The translations under genes and the position numbers were made by a program. From Candidatus Magasanikbacteria bacterium GW2011_GWA2_56_11 (GTDB lineage: Bacteria > Patescibacteriota > Patescibacteriia > Magasanikbacterales > UBA922), in assembly GCA_001004885.1 (NCBI GenBank), contig LCRX01000013.1:1-47988 (forward strand): DNA of 47,988 nucleotides. Reading direction: 5' to 3'. A model generated the notes under the pieces. The model was given only the letters and a program-made list of their open reading frames with translations. It was not told the origin of the DNA and searched no databases. Shown piece by piece: positions 8,855 to 18,417 of the stretch. Within the stretch, counting starts at the first letter, position 1; each line of letters opens with the position of its first letter.

Positions 8855-10294
8855 ATGAAAAAACGCACGAAGATCGTTTGTACGCTCGGTCCGGCCTGCG
8901 AGTCCGCCGCCACGATCAAAAAAATGGTTGCCGCCGGCATGAACGTGGCGCGGTTGAATTTTTCGCACGGGACTTACGACAATCACGCCCTTCTTATCGA
9001 CCGGGTGCGCGCGGCGGCGGCAGCCACGGGCGAGCCGGTCGCCGTTATGCAGGATTTGCAGGGACCCAAAATCCGCGTGGGAGTCCTGCCGGCCGAGGGG
9101 GTCGAGCTCAAGAGCGCGGCCACAATAGTTTTTGATACCGCGCTCAACGAGTACGCGGGCGGCGCTATCCCCGTAGACTACCATTCCCTGCACGAGTATC
9201 TGGCGCCGGGGGAAAGGCTGCTTTTAAACGACGGCCGGGTGGAAACGACGGTCGCGGCGATAGCCGGGACGCAAATCACGGCGTTCGTCAAAAACGGCGG
9301 CGTCATCACCGCGCACAAAGGCATCAACGTGCCTGATTCGCGCCTCACAGTCAGCGCGCTGTCGGCCAAAGACAAAGAGGACGTCCGCTTCGGCGTCGAA
9401 CACGGCGTGGATCTGATCGCGCTGTCGTTTGTTACCGGCGCCAAGGACATTCTGGATTTAAGGTTTTTGATCAAACAATACGAAACCGAGCTGGGAATCA
9501 AGCCGGAGCAGCCGATCAGAATCGTGGCCAAGATTGAGCGCGGCGAGGCGGTGAAGAATATCGGAGAGATTTTGGAAGTGGTGGACGGCATTATGGTGGC
9601 GCGCGGCGATTTGGGAATTGAAATACCGGCGGCCGCGGTGCCCCTGGCGCAAAAGCAATTGATCGACGCGGCGCTCGCCGCGGCCAAACCAGTTATTGTG
9701 GCGACCCAGATGCTCGATTCCATGCAAGAAAATCCGCGGCCGACCCGTGCCGAGGTGTCGGACGTGGCGAACGCCGTCATTGACCACACGGACGCCGTGA
9801 TGCTCTCCAACGAGACAGCGACCGGAAAGTACCCGGTCGAGACGGTCGAGACGATGGGCGAGATTATCGTGGAGGCGGAGAAGTCGGCGTACGACAATTT
9901 GCGCCTGCGCGAACATCAGGGCCGGCGGCAGCGGGTGGACGACGTAATCAGCGAGATGTCGCGGCTCCTGGCCGAGGACATTGGCGCGCGGGTCATCCTG
10001 GCGGCCTCGATTTCGGGCGAGACCGCGCGGCTTATCAGCCGCTACCGGCCCGAACTTCCGGTGGTGGTGGCCACCAGCACCGACCGGGTGCGGCGCCAGC
10101 TGAACCTGTCCTGGGGCGTGGTGCCGTTTGTGCTGGTTCCCTGCCGGACTATCGAAGAATTGGTTGAACGCTCGCTCATGTACCTCAAAGAGCGGCGGAT
10201 TGTAAAATCCGGCGACAAGATAATCGTCGTGGCGGGCGAGCCGGTGGGCCAGGCCGGCCATGTGAATCTGCTGGAGGTGCGCGAGGTGGGCTAG
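8855..10294 (+). CDS. pyk: Pyruvate kinase
   Basis: RTKIVCTLGPA, MNVARLNFSHG, IMVARGDLGIE, PTRAEVSDVANAV. Confidence 0.97.
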   Translation: MKKRTKIVCTLGPACESAATIKKMVAAGMNVARLNFSHGTYDNHALLIDRVRAAAAATGEPVAVMQDLQGPKIRVGVLPAEGVELKSAATIVFDTALNEYAGGAIPVDYHSLHEYLAPGERLLLNDGRVETTVAAIAGTQITAFVKNGGVITAHKGINVPDSRLTVSALSAKDKEDVRFGVEHGVDLIALSFVTGAKDILDLRFLIKQYETELGIKPEQPIRIVAKIERGEAVKNIGEILEVVDGIMVARGDLGIEIPAAAVPLAQKQLIDAALAAAKPVIVATQMLDSMQENPRPTRAEVSDVANAVIDHTDAVMLSNETATGKYPVETVETMGEIIVEAEKSAYDNLRLREHQGRRQRVDDVISEMSRLLAEDIGARVILAASISGETARLISRYRPELPVVVATSTDRVRRQLNLSWGVVPFVLVPCRTIEELVERSLMYLKERRIVKSGDKIIVVAGEPVGQAGHVNLLEVREVG

Positions 10295-10340
10295 CGCAGT
10301 GTACGTTGGGGATGTTATCTGCTATACTTCTACTTGTGAA

Positions 10341-10498
10341 TGAACTCACAGCGAGTTTCCCCCCTTTCGCCTCAAACATAGACTGATTTTCACGGCACCA
10401 AAACTCGCTCTTACAGGCTCAGACATTGGTGCCGTAAAAATCAGTCTCTGTTTCGGCTCGACTTAGAGAATAGAATTGTTAATAACTCACTACCAGTT
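10341..10498 (+). repeat. Dispersed intergenic structured element, copy A (upstream of ppsA)
   Basis: Closely similar to 18418-18574; arms 10374-10401/10426-10453 and 10350-10358/10401-10409. Confidence 0.75.
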
Positions 10499-10703
10499 TA
10501 ATTTATCTCAAAAATAATTCTGGCTTAATTTCGGTCCAGTTCGGCTGGCAATCGCGCTACCGGGACCACCATGGCGGAAAATTTTCAGCTAAAACTTTAC
10601 CGCCAAAATTAATCAAGACTAAATCCGAAGTTATTTTCTTTTTCGAGAATAAAATAACCGCCGGCCAATTCGGTTTTTTCAATCCGGCCTGAATTTTTCC
10701 GCC

Positions 10704-13547
10704 ATGGCGCCAAACACGAAAACCCCAATCGCCCCGGTGACCTCGACGGCCGCCGACCGCGCGACGCGGACAGTTTTGTGGTTCAACGAAATTTCTTTGC
10801 CGGATATTCCGCTGGTCGGCGGCAAAAATGCCTCACTCGGCGAAATGTATTCGAAACTAACCGCCAAGGGCATCGCGGTGCCGAACGGGTTCGCGATTAC
10901 GGCCGCGGCCTACAGGGCGTTTTTGGCACCCAACCATGGGCGGGAAAAAATTAAAAAACTGCTCAAAGACCTAGACGTGGCCAACGTCAAAGCCTTGCGC
11001 GCCACCGGCGCCAGGGTGCGCTCGCTTATTCTCAAGCAGCCGCTGCCCAAAACGCTGGAGCAGGAGATTATTTTGGCTTATAGGACGCTCGCTAAGCAGG
11101 AGGGAGCCCGTTCGCTGGCGGTGGCGGTGCGCTCGAGCGCCACGGCGGAAGACTTGCCGGATGCCAGCTTCGCCGGCCAACAGGAAACCTACCTCAATAT
11201 CCGCGGCGAGCGCGAGCTTTTGTCCGCCGTCAGAAAGTGTTTCGCCTCATTGTTTACCGACCGGGCCATTTCTTACCGGGAGACCAAGGGTTTCGACCAT
11301 CTGAGCGTGGCGCTTTCCGTAACAGTGCAAACCATGGTGGGCTCGGGCACCGGGGCGAGCGGCGTCATGTTTACTCTCGACACGGAATCAGGGTTCCCCG
11401 GGGTAGTGCTCATCAATGCCGCTTACGGGTTGGGCGAGTACGTGGTGAAAGGACGGGTAACCCCGGACCAGTACTACGTGTTCAAAGCCGGCCTATCCCA
11501 GGGTAAGAGCGCTATTATCAGCCGCCTTTTGGGCACCAAAGAGGTCAAACTGCTCGCGAACGAGAGTGGCGGCACGCGCCAGGCCGCGGTCCGCCAGCGT
11601 GAACGCAACCGTTTTGCGCTCGAGGCAAAAGATATCTTGCAGCTGGCGCGTTGGGGCGTGGCGATAGAAGAGCACTATGGCCGGCCGCAGGATATAGAAT
11701 GGGCCAAGGACGGCGCGAGCGGCCGGCTGTATATCGTCCAGGCGCGTCCGGAAACAGTTAAAACCAACCGCGACCGTAACGTGATAGAGACCTACGGACT
11801 CAAACAGACCGGCACCGTGCTTCTCTCCGGCACGGCCGTGGGCCAAAAGATCGGCGCCGGCAAAGTCAGGGTAATAGACAGTCCGCGGAAACTCAGGGAG
11901 TTCAAGGCCGGCGAGGTGCTTGTTACCCGCATCACCGATCCGGATTGGGAGCCGATCATGCGCCTGGCCGCGGCCATTGTTACCGAACAGGGCGGCAAGA
12001 CCAGCCACGCGGCCATAGTTAGCCGCGAGTTGGGCGTGCCCTGCGTAGTGGGGGTGGCCGGCGCGCGCCGGGTGCTCGCGACCGGAGCGGCAGTAACTGT
12101 GAGCTGCGCTGAGGGCGAGGAAGGCAAGATCTACCGCGGCATTTTGCCTTTCGAGGTAAAGCGGACAGAACTGACAGCTATCCCGAAAACAAAGACCAAG
12201 ATCATGATGAACGTGGGCGACCCGGACAACGCTTTCCCCTTGTCTTTTCTGCCCCACGACGGCGTGGGCCTGGCGCGCGAGGAGTTTATTTTTTCTAATT
12301 TTATCCGCATTCATCCTTTGGCCCTGGTTCACTACCATAAACTCAAAGACAAAAAAGCCAAAGCCGCTATCGCCCGGCTGACCCTGGGCTACGCTAAAAA
12401 AAGCGATTACTGCGTGGACAAATTGGCCGAAGGCATTGCCCGCATCGCGGCCGCGTTTCATCCGCGCGACGTCATCGTGCGCCTGTCGGATTTCAAGACC
12501 AACGAGTACTCGGCGCTCATCGGCGGCCGGGAGTTTGGGGGGCTGACCAATATCATTGTCATGGTGCCGTTTTGCCGCACTCCGGAAGAGGGCGCGCGCG
12601 TGCTCAAAACCATGGCCGAGTACGGCCTCAAGCAGGGCGAAAACGGGCTCAAGGTATACGTCATGTGCGAAATTCCCTCGAACGTAGTCCTGGCCGACGA
12701 GTTTGCCAAGCTGTTCGACGGTTTTAGCATCGGTTCGAACGATTTGACGCAGCTGGCGCTCGGCATTGATCGCGACTCGGCCCGGCTGCGGGGGGTGGCC
12801 GATGAAAACCACGCTGCTGTCAAAGCCATGATTCGGGAGGTGATCAAAAAAGCGCACGCCGCGGGCAAACCGATAGGTATCTGCGGCCAGGCGCCGAGCG
12901 ATTATCCGGAGTTCGCGGAGTTTTTGGTATCACAGGGGATAGACAGCATTTCGCTTAATCCCGATTCCCTGGTCGCGGTGCGCGAACGCGTGAGCTATGC
13001 CGAACGGACAGTGGGCAAGACCGGCCCCAAAACCAACGCGCGGCTTCTCGGGACCATGGTTATTTTTGCCGCCGTGGCCGCTTTCGCCATGATAGCCGGC
13101 GCCGGCTGCGCCGGCGTTTGGGAACGCGCTCCCGCGCCGGAGTCCGGGGTGGAACTGTCTCCCGGACAGCTCCGGCTGGAGCTGCAGGAAAAATTGCAGC
13201 GTGAGGCGGCGGCCAAAGAGGCGGCCGAGATGGCGCCCCTCAAGGTGGCCTCGTTCGTGGATTACGAATTTGATTATCCGCGCGCCTGGGATGCCGAGTT
13301 TTGGAACGGGGGAGTAACTGTCTTAGACTCGGTAGCCGGAGATTATATGAGCGTCTTTCGCCAGTTGGTTCCCCATCCGGTTCTTCAGAGCGCGAAAGAG
13401 TCATTCTTGATGGGCAATGTTGACGCTTGGCGCTACACTGCCGCCGGACCGGACGGCCGGATAATCACCATCATTGAGATACCCACTTTTGACGGCGAGG
13501 TGCTCGAGGCGAATTTAGTCCGCGGCGACGGCGCAGACGCGGAATGA
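10704..13547 (+). CDS. ppsA: Phosphoenolpyruvate synthase with an in-frame C-terminal TM/lipoprotein-like extension; apparent loss of ~40 internal codons near 12530-12545
   Basis: VGGKNASLGEM, AVRSSATAEDLPDASFAGQQET, EQGGKTSHAAIVSRELGVPCVVG, DFKTNEY, IGSNDLTQLALGIDRDS, GICGQAPSDYPE; then TM GTMVIFAAVAAFAMIAGAGC. Confidence 0.9.
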   Translation: MAPNTKTPIAPVTSTAADRATRTVLWFNEISLPDIPLVGGKNASLGEMYSKLTAKGIAVPNGFAITAAAYRAFLAPNHGREKIKKLLKDLDVANVKALRATGARVRSLILKQPLPKTLEQEIILAYRTLAKQEGARSLAVAVRSSATAEDLPDASFAGQQETYLNIRGERELLSAVRKCFASLFTDRAISYRETKGFDHLSVALSVTVQTMVGSGTGASGVMFTLDTESGFPGVVLINAAYGLGEYVVKGRVTPDQYYVFKAGLSQGKSAIISRLLGTKEVKLLANESGGTRQAAVRQRERNRFALEAKDILQLARWGVAIEEHYGRPQDIEWAKDGASGRLYIVQARPETVKTNRDRNVIETYGLKQTGTVLLSGTAVGQKIGAGKVRVIDSPRKLREFKAGEVLVTRITDPDWEPIMRLAAAIVTEQGGKTSHAAIVSRELGVPCVVGVAGARRVLATGAAVTVSCAEGEEGKIYRGILPFEVKRTELTAIPKTKTKIMMNVGDPDNAFPLSFLPHDGVGLAREEFIFSNFIRIHPLALVHYHKLKDKKAKAAIARLTLGYAKKSDYCVDKLAEGIARIAAAFHPRDVIVRLSDFKTNEYSALIGGREFGGLTNIIVMVPFCRTPEEGARVLKTMAEYGLKQGENGLKVYVMCEIPSNVVLADEFAKLFDGFSIGSNDLTQLALGIDRDSARLRGVADENHAAVKAMIREVIKKAHAAGKPIGICGQAPSDYPEFAEFLVSQGIDSISLNPDSLVAVRERVSYAERTVGKTGPKTNARLLGTMVIFAAVAAFAMIAGAGCAGVWERAPAPESGVELSPGQLRLELQEKLQREAAAKEAAEMAPLKVASFVDYEFDYPRAWDAEFWNGGVTVLDSVAGDYMSVFRQLVPHPVLQSAKESFLMGNVDAWRYTAAGPDGRIITIIEIPTFDGEVLEANLVRGDGADAE

Positions 13548-13685
13548 CAGTGCCAGGCGTATTACCGGCCCTGCGACGTGCCGGAGGGATGGAAAGTGTG
13601 CGACGAAAAGGACGCCGGGCTATAACTTTTTAAGTTATATTCTCCCGGTACTCAATAAAAATTTTTCAGAAGTTATCCACAGGTG

Positions 13686-13744
13686 AACAGCCCTTGCCCT
13701 AACGGCAGGGGTAATTTGTCTTCAAATTAGCCCTGCCGGCTGTT
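13686..13744 (+). terminator. Large nested hairpin after ppsA, terminator-like
   Basis: aacagcc...ggctgttt enclosing caggggtaattt-gtcttc-aaattagccctg. Confidence 0.45.
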
Positions 13745-13916
13745 TACCGGCTGAGCTTGCCACGATTACCGGTTTTCCCTATACTACTTAGCTCTATGCA
13801 GCTCGTCGGTATTTTAATCCATTACAGCTTGTCCTGTCTCTCTGAACGAGACGGGGTCAGTTCGGTCGGCTTAATTTTTTAGCATTAGGCAGATTTTTTA
13901 TTCTTATCTTATTAAC

Positions 13917-16595
13917 ATGATTCTTAAAAAAATGGGCCTTCGGCTGAGCGCCGGAATAATGGGGCTTGTAACCGCTCTCCTGCCCTTGCTCCCGGTCTCT
14001 CCGGCCGGAGCGGCGCACGTGGGTTTGCTGTCCACCAGCACGTTTGCAAACGGTACGGCCACGCTCAATATCAGCGCCCCCTCCGGCGCGTATTGCGACG
14101 TAGCCATCGGCAGCGCGGTAGCGGCGCCGGATTACCGGTGGATAGAGGCTAAACCCTGTACCACGATTGTGGCTTCGGGGCTGCCCAATGTCGATCTCTT
14201 GTACGTCCGTATCTTCAACGGCGGACACGGCCATGATTTTAAACTGAAACCGACGGTTGCCGCCCCGACCCCAGCTCCGGCGCCGTCTCCAACCCCGACC
14301 CCGACCCCAGCTCCGGCGCCGTCTCCAACCCCGACCCCGACCCCAGCTCCGGCGCCGTCAGTCAAGCCGACTTACCGGGCGCCCACCATCATCTCGCCGG
14401 CCGCCGGCAGCACTCTGCCCGGGAGCTCGGTTAAGTTTACCTGGACAAACGAGGGCGCGAACTATTACGTTGTGCGCGTGGGCAAATACTGGAACGCGAC
14501 TACATACGGCTCTTACCAGGTTAATGGCACCTCTCTCACTCTCAACAATCTTCCGACTGACGGCAGCACTGTCCATGTACGCATTTTAGCTTATTTTTCC
14601 GGTTCGTTGCGCAGCCGCAGTTACTCATATACGGCGGCCAAAATCGCGGCGCCTACTCCGACCCCTACCCCTACCCCGACACCTACACCAACTCCAATCC
14701 CAACCCCAACGCCGGTGGGCAAATCGGCCTTTTCGTCTGTCTGGGCCAATGAAGGCGGTTACAAAGTGCCGCAGGAATACCTTTTGGGAAGCAATAATCC
14801 GGCAAGCACGGCCAACTCGGTCTGGAACGGTGCCAAGATTTCCGTTTTTGGCGGCAGGAACGAGGTGGTAAACTTCAATCTTATTCTTGAGGCCAAAAGC
14901 CAGCCGGTTGGCCCGGTCTCGGTTAGCTTTGACAAACTTACCGGTCCGAACGGTTACGCGATCAGTTCCAAAGCGGCCGGCGGACCAGGACTCTACAACT
15001 GGGTCGGACGCAATATTGAACTTTTTTACGTACGTTATCTGCCAATCAAAGGACTGAGCGGCTTTATGTCGCTAAACTATGACGAGCGGCATCGTCCGGA
15101 ACGGTTCCGTTCGCCGATCGCGCTCGCCCAGGGAGCCTATGCCGGGCTGTGGTCGGACCGGCTGGATCACGACAAGTCTTATCCGGATATCGCGGTCCCG
15201 TACGAAATGCATGACGGTTTTACCGTGGCCGCGGGTAAAAACCAGAGCATCTGGGCAGACGTGTACATTCCAAAAGGTGCCCCGGCGGGTACTTACCAAG
15301 GCGTCGTAACTGTCAAAGAGGGCGGGACGGCGACTTACCAGCTGCCGGTGGAGTTAATCGTGTACGACTTCACTCTGCCGGATTCTCCGAGCGCCAAAAC
15401 CATGCTTTTTATGGGCGCGAGCGACCTGAACAAACGCTACCTTGGCCAGTCTTGGACCGCGGACGCCGCCCAGGCCGAAACCGCCCGCCAGGTGCGCGAC
15501 CGTCACTTTCAATTGGCCCATCGCCATAAAATATCCCTTATTGATGCCGATCCGGGATCAACCGGAGACGCTCCGAGCGCCGACTGGGTGCCGCGCCTGA
15601 ACGGTTCGCTTTTCACCGCCGCGAGGGGTTATGACGGACCGGGAGCGGGAGTAGGAAACAATGTCTACTCCATAGGCACTTACGGCTCCTGGGGCTGGAA
15701 GGGCGAAGGCCAAGCCGGTATGTGGAAACACACCGATGCCTGGGCCAACTGGTTTGCGGCCAACGCCCCGTCGAGTGAATATTTCCTCTACCTTATAGAC
15801 GAAAGCAGCGACTATCCCCAAATCGAACAGTGGGCGCAGTGGATAAACAATAACCCCGGACCGGGCAAAAAAGTGTTCTCGTTGGCTACCATCGGTCTGC
15901 CCTCGGCCGCGGCCAACACCCCGTCCCTGGATATCCCGGTATCGGGCATGTACGTCGGCGACACCTATGCCTGGCAGAGCGCGGCCAACAAATATCTCAC
16001 CAATCCGGACAAGAGATTCTACATGTACAACGGCGGCCGGCCGGGCCAGGGTTCTTTCATGACGGAAGACGACGGCATTGCCCTGCGCGAAATGTCGTGG
16101 GGGCAGTACAAAAAAGGCATCAGCCGCTGGTTCTACTGGGAATCTACCTACTATAATAATTATCAGGGAGGGGCTGGCGAAACCAATGTCTTTAAACAGG
16201 CCCAAACGTTCGGCAGCAACGGCACCTGGAGCAACATGCTCGGACAGACGGGCTGGAACTACAGCAACGGCGACGGCGTCCTTTTCTACCCGGGTACGGA
16301 TAAGCTGTTTCCGGCCGATTCGTACGGCGTACCCGGACCGTTCGCGAGCTTACGTCTCAAACACTGGCGCCGGGGTGTCCAGGACGTGGATTACCTCACG
16401 CTGGCCGCCAAGGTCAACCCGACTCGCGTTCAGGAAATAGTGAACGCGACCGTGCCCAAAGTGCTGTGGGAGTACGGCGTCGACAACCAGTCTGACCCGA
16501 CTTACAAGAATACGGCCATCAGCTGGTCGAGCAACCCGGATGTCTGGGAAGCGGCCCGCAAGGAACTGGCGCAGATTATAGCCGGCATTAAGTAG
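13917..16595 (+). CDS. Secreted glycoside-hydrolase-like protein (DUF4091/GH123-like C-terminus, Ig/Fn-like domain, Pro/Thr linkers)
   Basis: N-terminal signal peptide; PAPSPTPTP linkers; YFLYLIDESSDYPQ and LRLKHWRRGVQDVDYLTLAAK resemble DUF4091. Confidence 0.65.
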   Translation: MILKKMGLRLSAGIMGLVTALLPLLPVSPAGAAHVGLLSTSTFANGTATLNISAPSGAYCDVAIGSAVAAPDYRWIEAKPCTTIVASGLPNVDLLYVRIFNGGHGHDFKLKPTVAAPTPAPAPSPTPTPTPAPAPSPTPTPTPAPAPSVKPTYRAPTIISPAAGSTLPGSSVKFTWTNEGANYYVVRVGKYWNATTYGSYQVNGTSLTLNNLPTDGSTVHVRILAYFSGSLRSRSYSYTAAKIAAPTPTPTPTPTPTPTPIPTPTPVGKSAFSSVWANEGGYKVPQEYLLGSNNPASTANSVWNGAKISVFGGRNEVVNFNLILEAKSQPVGPVSVSFDKLTGPNGYAISSKAAGGPGLYNWVGRNIELFYVRYLPIKGLSGFMSLNYDERHRPERFRSPIALAQGAYAGLWSDRLDHDKSYPDIAVPYEMHDGFTVAAGKNQSIWADVYIPKGAPAGTYQGVVTVKEGGTATYQLPVELIVYDFTLPDSPSAKTMLFMGASDLNKRYLGQSWTADAAQAETARQVRDRHFQLAHRHKISLIDADPGSTGDAPSADWVPRLNGSLFTAARGYDGPGAGVGNNVYSIGTYGSWGWKGEGQAGMWKHTDAWANWFAANAPSSEYFLYLIDESSDYPQIEQWAQWINNNPGPGKKVFSLATIGLPSAAANTPSLDIPVSGMYVGDTYAWQSAANKYLTNPDKRFYMYNGGRPGQGSFMTEDDGIALREMSWGQYKKGISRWFYWESTYYNNYQGGAGETNVFKQAQTFGSNGTWSNMLGQTGWNYSNGDGVLFYPGTDKLFPADSYGVPGPFASLRLKHWRRGVQDVDYLTLAAKVNPTRVQEIVNATVPKVLWEYGVDNQSDPTYKNTAISWSSNPDVWEAARKELAQIIAGIK
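14270..14358 (+). repeat. 36-bp coding minisatellite encoding a (PAPAPSPTPTPT)-type linker, about 2.5 copies
   Basis: ccagctccggcgccgtctccaaccccgaccccgacc repeated in tandem. Confidence 0.85.
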
Positions 16596-16643
16596 CGCAT
16601 AATTAACCGCTTTTGGCCTCTGCCGCTCGGGCAGGACAAGAAT

Positions 16644-16670
16644 AAGCCCCTCCTTCGGGGCTTTTCTTTT
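16644..16670 (+). terminator. Intrinsic terminator after the glycosidase-like gene
   Basis: aagcccctccttcggggcttttctttt. Confidence 0.8.
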
Positions 16671-16793
16671 ACTGCTTGAACTTATTGTCGCCGGCCGGGG
16701 CGGCGGCAATAAGTTCAAGTTGTCCACAGATGTCTAACAACAGATGCGCACGGTTGTGCTATACTACGTCCATTAAAATTAAGTCTTCATTCT

Positions 16794-18194
16794 ATGCGCG
16801 GTAAATCATATCTTGTGTTCGCGGCGGCCGCGGGCTTGCTCCTGGCAGCGCCAGGCGTATCATGGGCGGCCACGAGCGTCGGCACCAATGTTTCTGTCGA
16901 CGGAACATTGACGGTCAACGGTAACTCCACGGTGGGCAATGCCACCTCGTCCGATGTCTTGTTCGTGAATTCGCGCATCGCCGGGTCTCTCATCCCGACT
17001 TTCAACGATTCCATCAGTCTGGGCGAGTTCGCGAGGGCCTATACCAACGTCTTCAGCTCCGGCACCATTTACGGGGCCAATCTGGACCTTGACGGCAACA
17101 CGACGCTCGGCAACGTAACCTCGTCCGATGTCGTCTACATCAATTCCCGTCTGGGCGGTTCCCTCATCCCCCGAGCGAACAACTCTTTGTCTTTGGGAGA
17201 GGGCGGCTTGGCTTTTGGGAATGTGTTTTCTTCGGGTACGCTTTATGTCAGCACCACCCAAGCCGGAGATTTCGGCGGCCCCAGGGCGCCGGTGTTTTCT
17301 TTCTCGAACGATCCCGACACTGGTCTGTACAACCGCGACGGCAGCCGGCTGGGGGTAACCATTGACGGCGTAGCCAAATTACAAGTGTCAAACACTGATT
17401 TTTCTCCTTTTCGCAACAATCGTCTGGATTTGGGGCAGTTCAGCTCCAGCACCGAGGGTCCAGGAGCGTGGAAAAATGTTTTTGCTTCCGGCACGATGTA
17501 CACGGATGAGTTGATATCCGGTGTTACCTCTACGATTACAATGACATCATCCTCCATTATCGGTTCCAGCGGTACGGCCCTCACCTTTACTATCCGGGGT
17601 ACCGCATCAGGCGCCGGCAGCAATATTATTATTCAGGCCGGTGAGGCCGGAGTTTCCGGCGCCGGCGGCAGCATCAATCTTGTGCCCGGCAGCGGCGTTG
17701 GCGGTTCGCCCGGCTTGGTTAACATCTATACATCCGGCGGCGGCAAGACTCTTTCCGGGCGATTAGGTTCGGCGGTGCAGGATGACTTCACGATTTATGG
17801 CGGCACTACCGTTAATAAAATCAGTTTCGGCCAATACAGCGGCTCGGAAGAGACCTCTTTCCGGGTAAAGATAATTGACAGCCCGGCCAACTTCCCCGAA
17901 GTAACCGGCGCTCTCACCGGCAGCAACCCCAATATCGCGGCTACCGGTACCGACGACAATATCAACCTCGATTTGGTGGCCAAAGGTTCCGGCGTCATAG
18001 CCGCCTCGAGCGGCCTCTATGTCCCGGACGGCAAGTATTTGCAGGCGGCGGACAACAACGCCGGCGCGCCGGCGGCGGGAGACTGCGATGAGGCTGGCGA
18101 GATCGGCCGGATCAGCATTGACACCACGGGCAATGCTCTCTATGTCTGCAACGGTGCCACTCGCGGCTGGGATACTATAGCTCTAACCAACTAG
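16794..18194 (+). CDS. Secreted surface/fibre-like protein with imperfect tandem repeats
   Basis: Signal peptide MRGKSYLVFAAAAGLLLAAPGVSWA; repeats NxTxGNxTSSDVxxxNSRxxGSLIPxxNxSxSLGE...NVFSSGTxY. Confidence 0.7.
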   Translation: MRGKSYLVFAAAAGLLLAAPGVSWAATSVGTNVSVDGTLTVNGNSTVGNATSSDVLFVNSRIAGSLIPTFNDSISLGEFARAYTNVFSSGTIYGANLDLDGNTTLGNVTSSDVVYINSRLGGSLIPRANNSLSLGEGGLAFGNVFSSGTLYVSTTQAGDFGGPRAPVFSFSNDPDTGLYNRDGSRLGVTIDGVAKLQVSNTDFSPFRNNRLDLGQFSSSTEGPGAWKNVFASGTMYTDELISGVTSTITMTSSSIIGSSGTALTFTIRGTASGAGSNIIIQAGEAGVSGAGGSINLVPGSGVGGSPGLVNIYTSGGGKTLSGRLGSAVQDDFTIYGGTTVNKISFGQYSGSEETSFRVKIIDSPANFPEVTGALTGSNPNIAATGTDDNINLDLVAKGSGVIAASSGLYVPDGKYLQAADNNAGAPAAGDCDEAGEIGRISIDTTGNALYVCNGATRGWDTIALTN

Positions 18195-18220
18195 AAAACG
18201 GTCGGCAAATCACTTGCTTG

Positions 18221-18250
18221 AAAACAGCCCTGGAATCCCAGGGCTGTTTT
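18221..18250 (+). terminator. Intrinsic terminator
   Basis: aaaacagccctgg-aatc-ccagggctgtttt, 13-bp stem, T-rich tail. Confidence 0.88.
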
Positions 18251-18260
18251 GTTTAGCCTG

Positions 18261-18308
18261 GGACCTACTCCCAAAAATGACCCTGGAATTATTTTGGGAG
18301 TAGGTTCC
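18261..18308. repeat. Inverted repeat built from a dispersed 16-mer
   Basis: ggacctactcccaaaa / ttttgggagtaggttcc; gaacctactcccaaaa recurs at 26498-26513. Confidence 0.7.
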
Positions 18309-18417
18309 AATTGTTTTGTGCCGGCCGGAGCGATTAAATGTCAAGCTGTTGGGTTTCAATAAGTTATCAACAAACATTGACGCTCCTTTTGGCCGTAAGC
18401 TACGCTACCTTCGAGTC

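Noticed and set aside
14257-14589. Arg/Pro-rich ORF in alternate frame of the glycosidase linker
   Set aside because: By-product of the 36-bp minisatellite read in another frame.
13673-16728. DnaA-box-like TTATCCACA (13673-13681) and TTGTCCACA (16720-16728)
   Set aside because: Two isolated boxes about 3 kb apart with no dnaA, AT-rich unwinding region or box cluster; not evidence of an origin.
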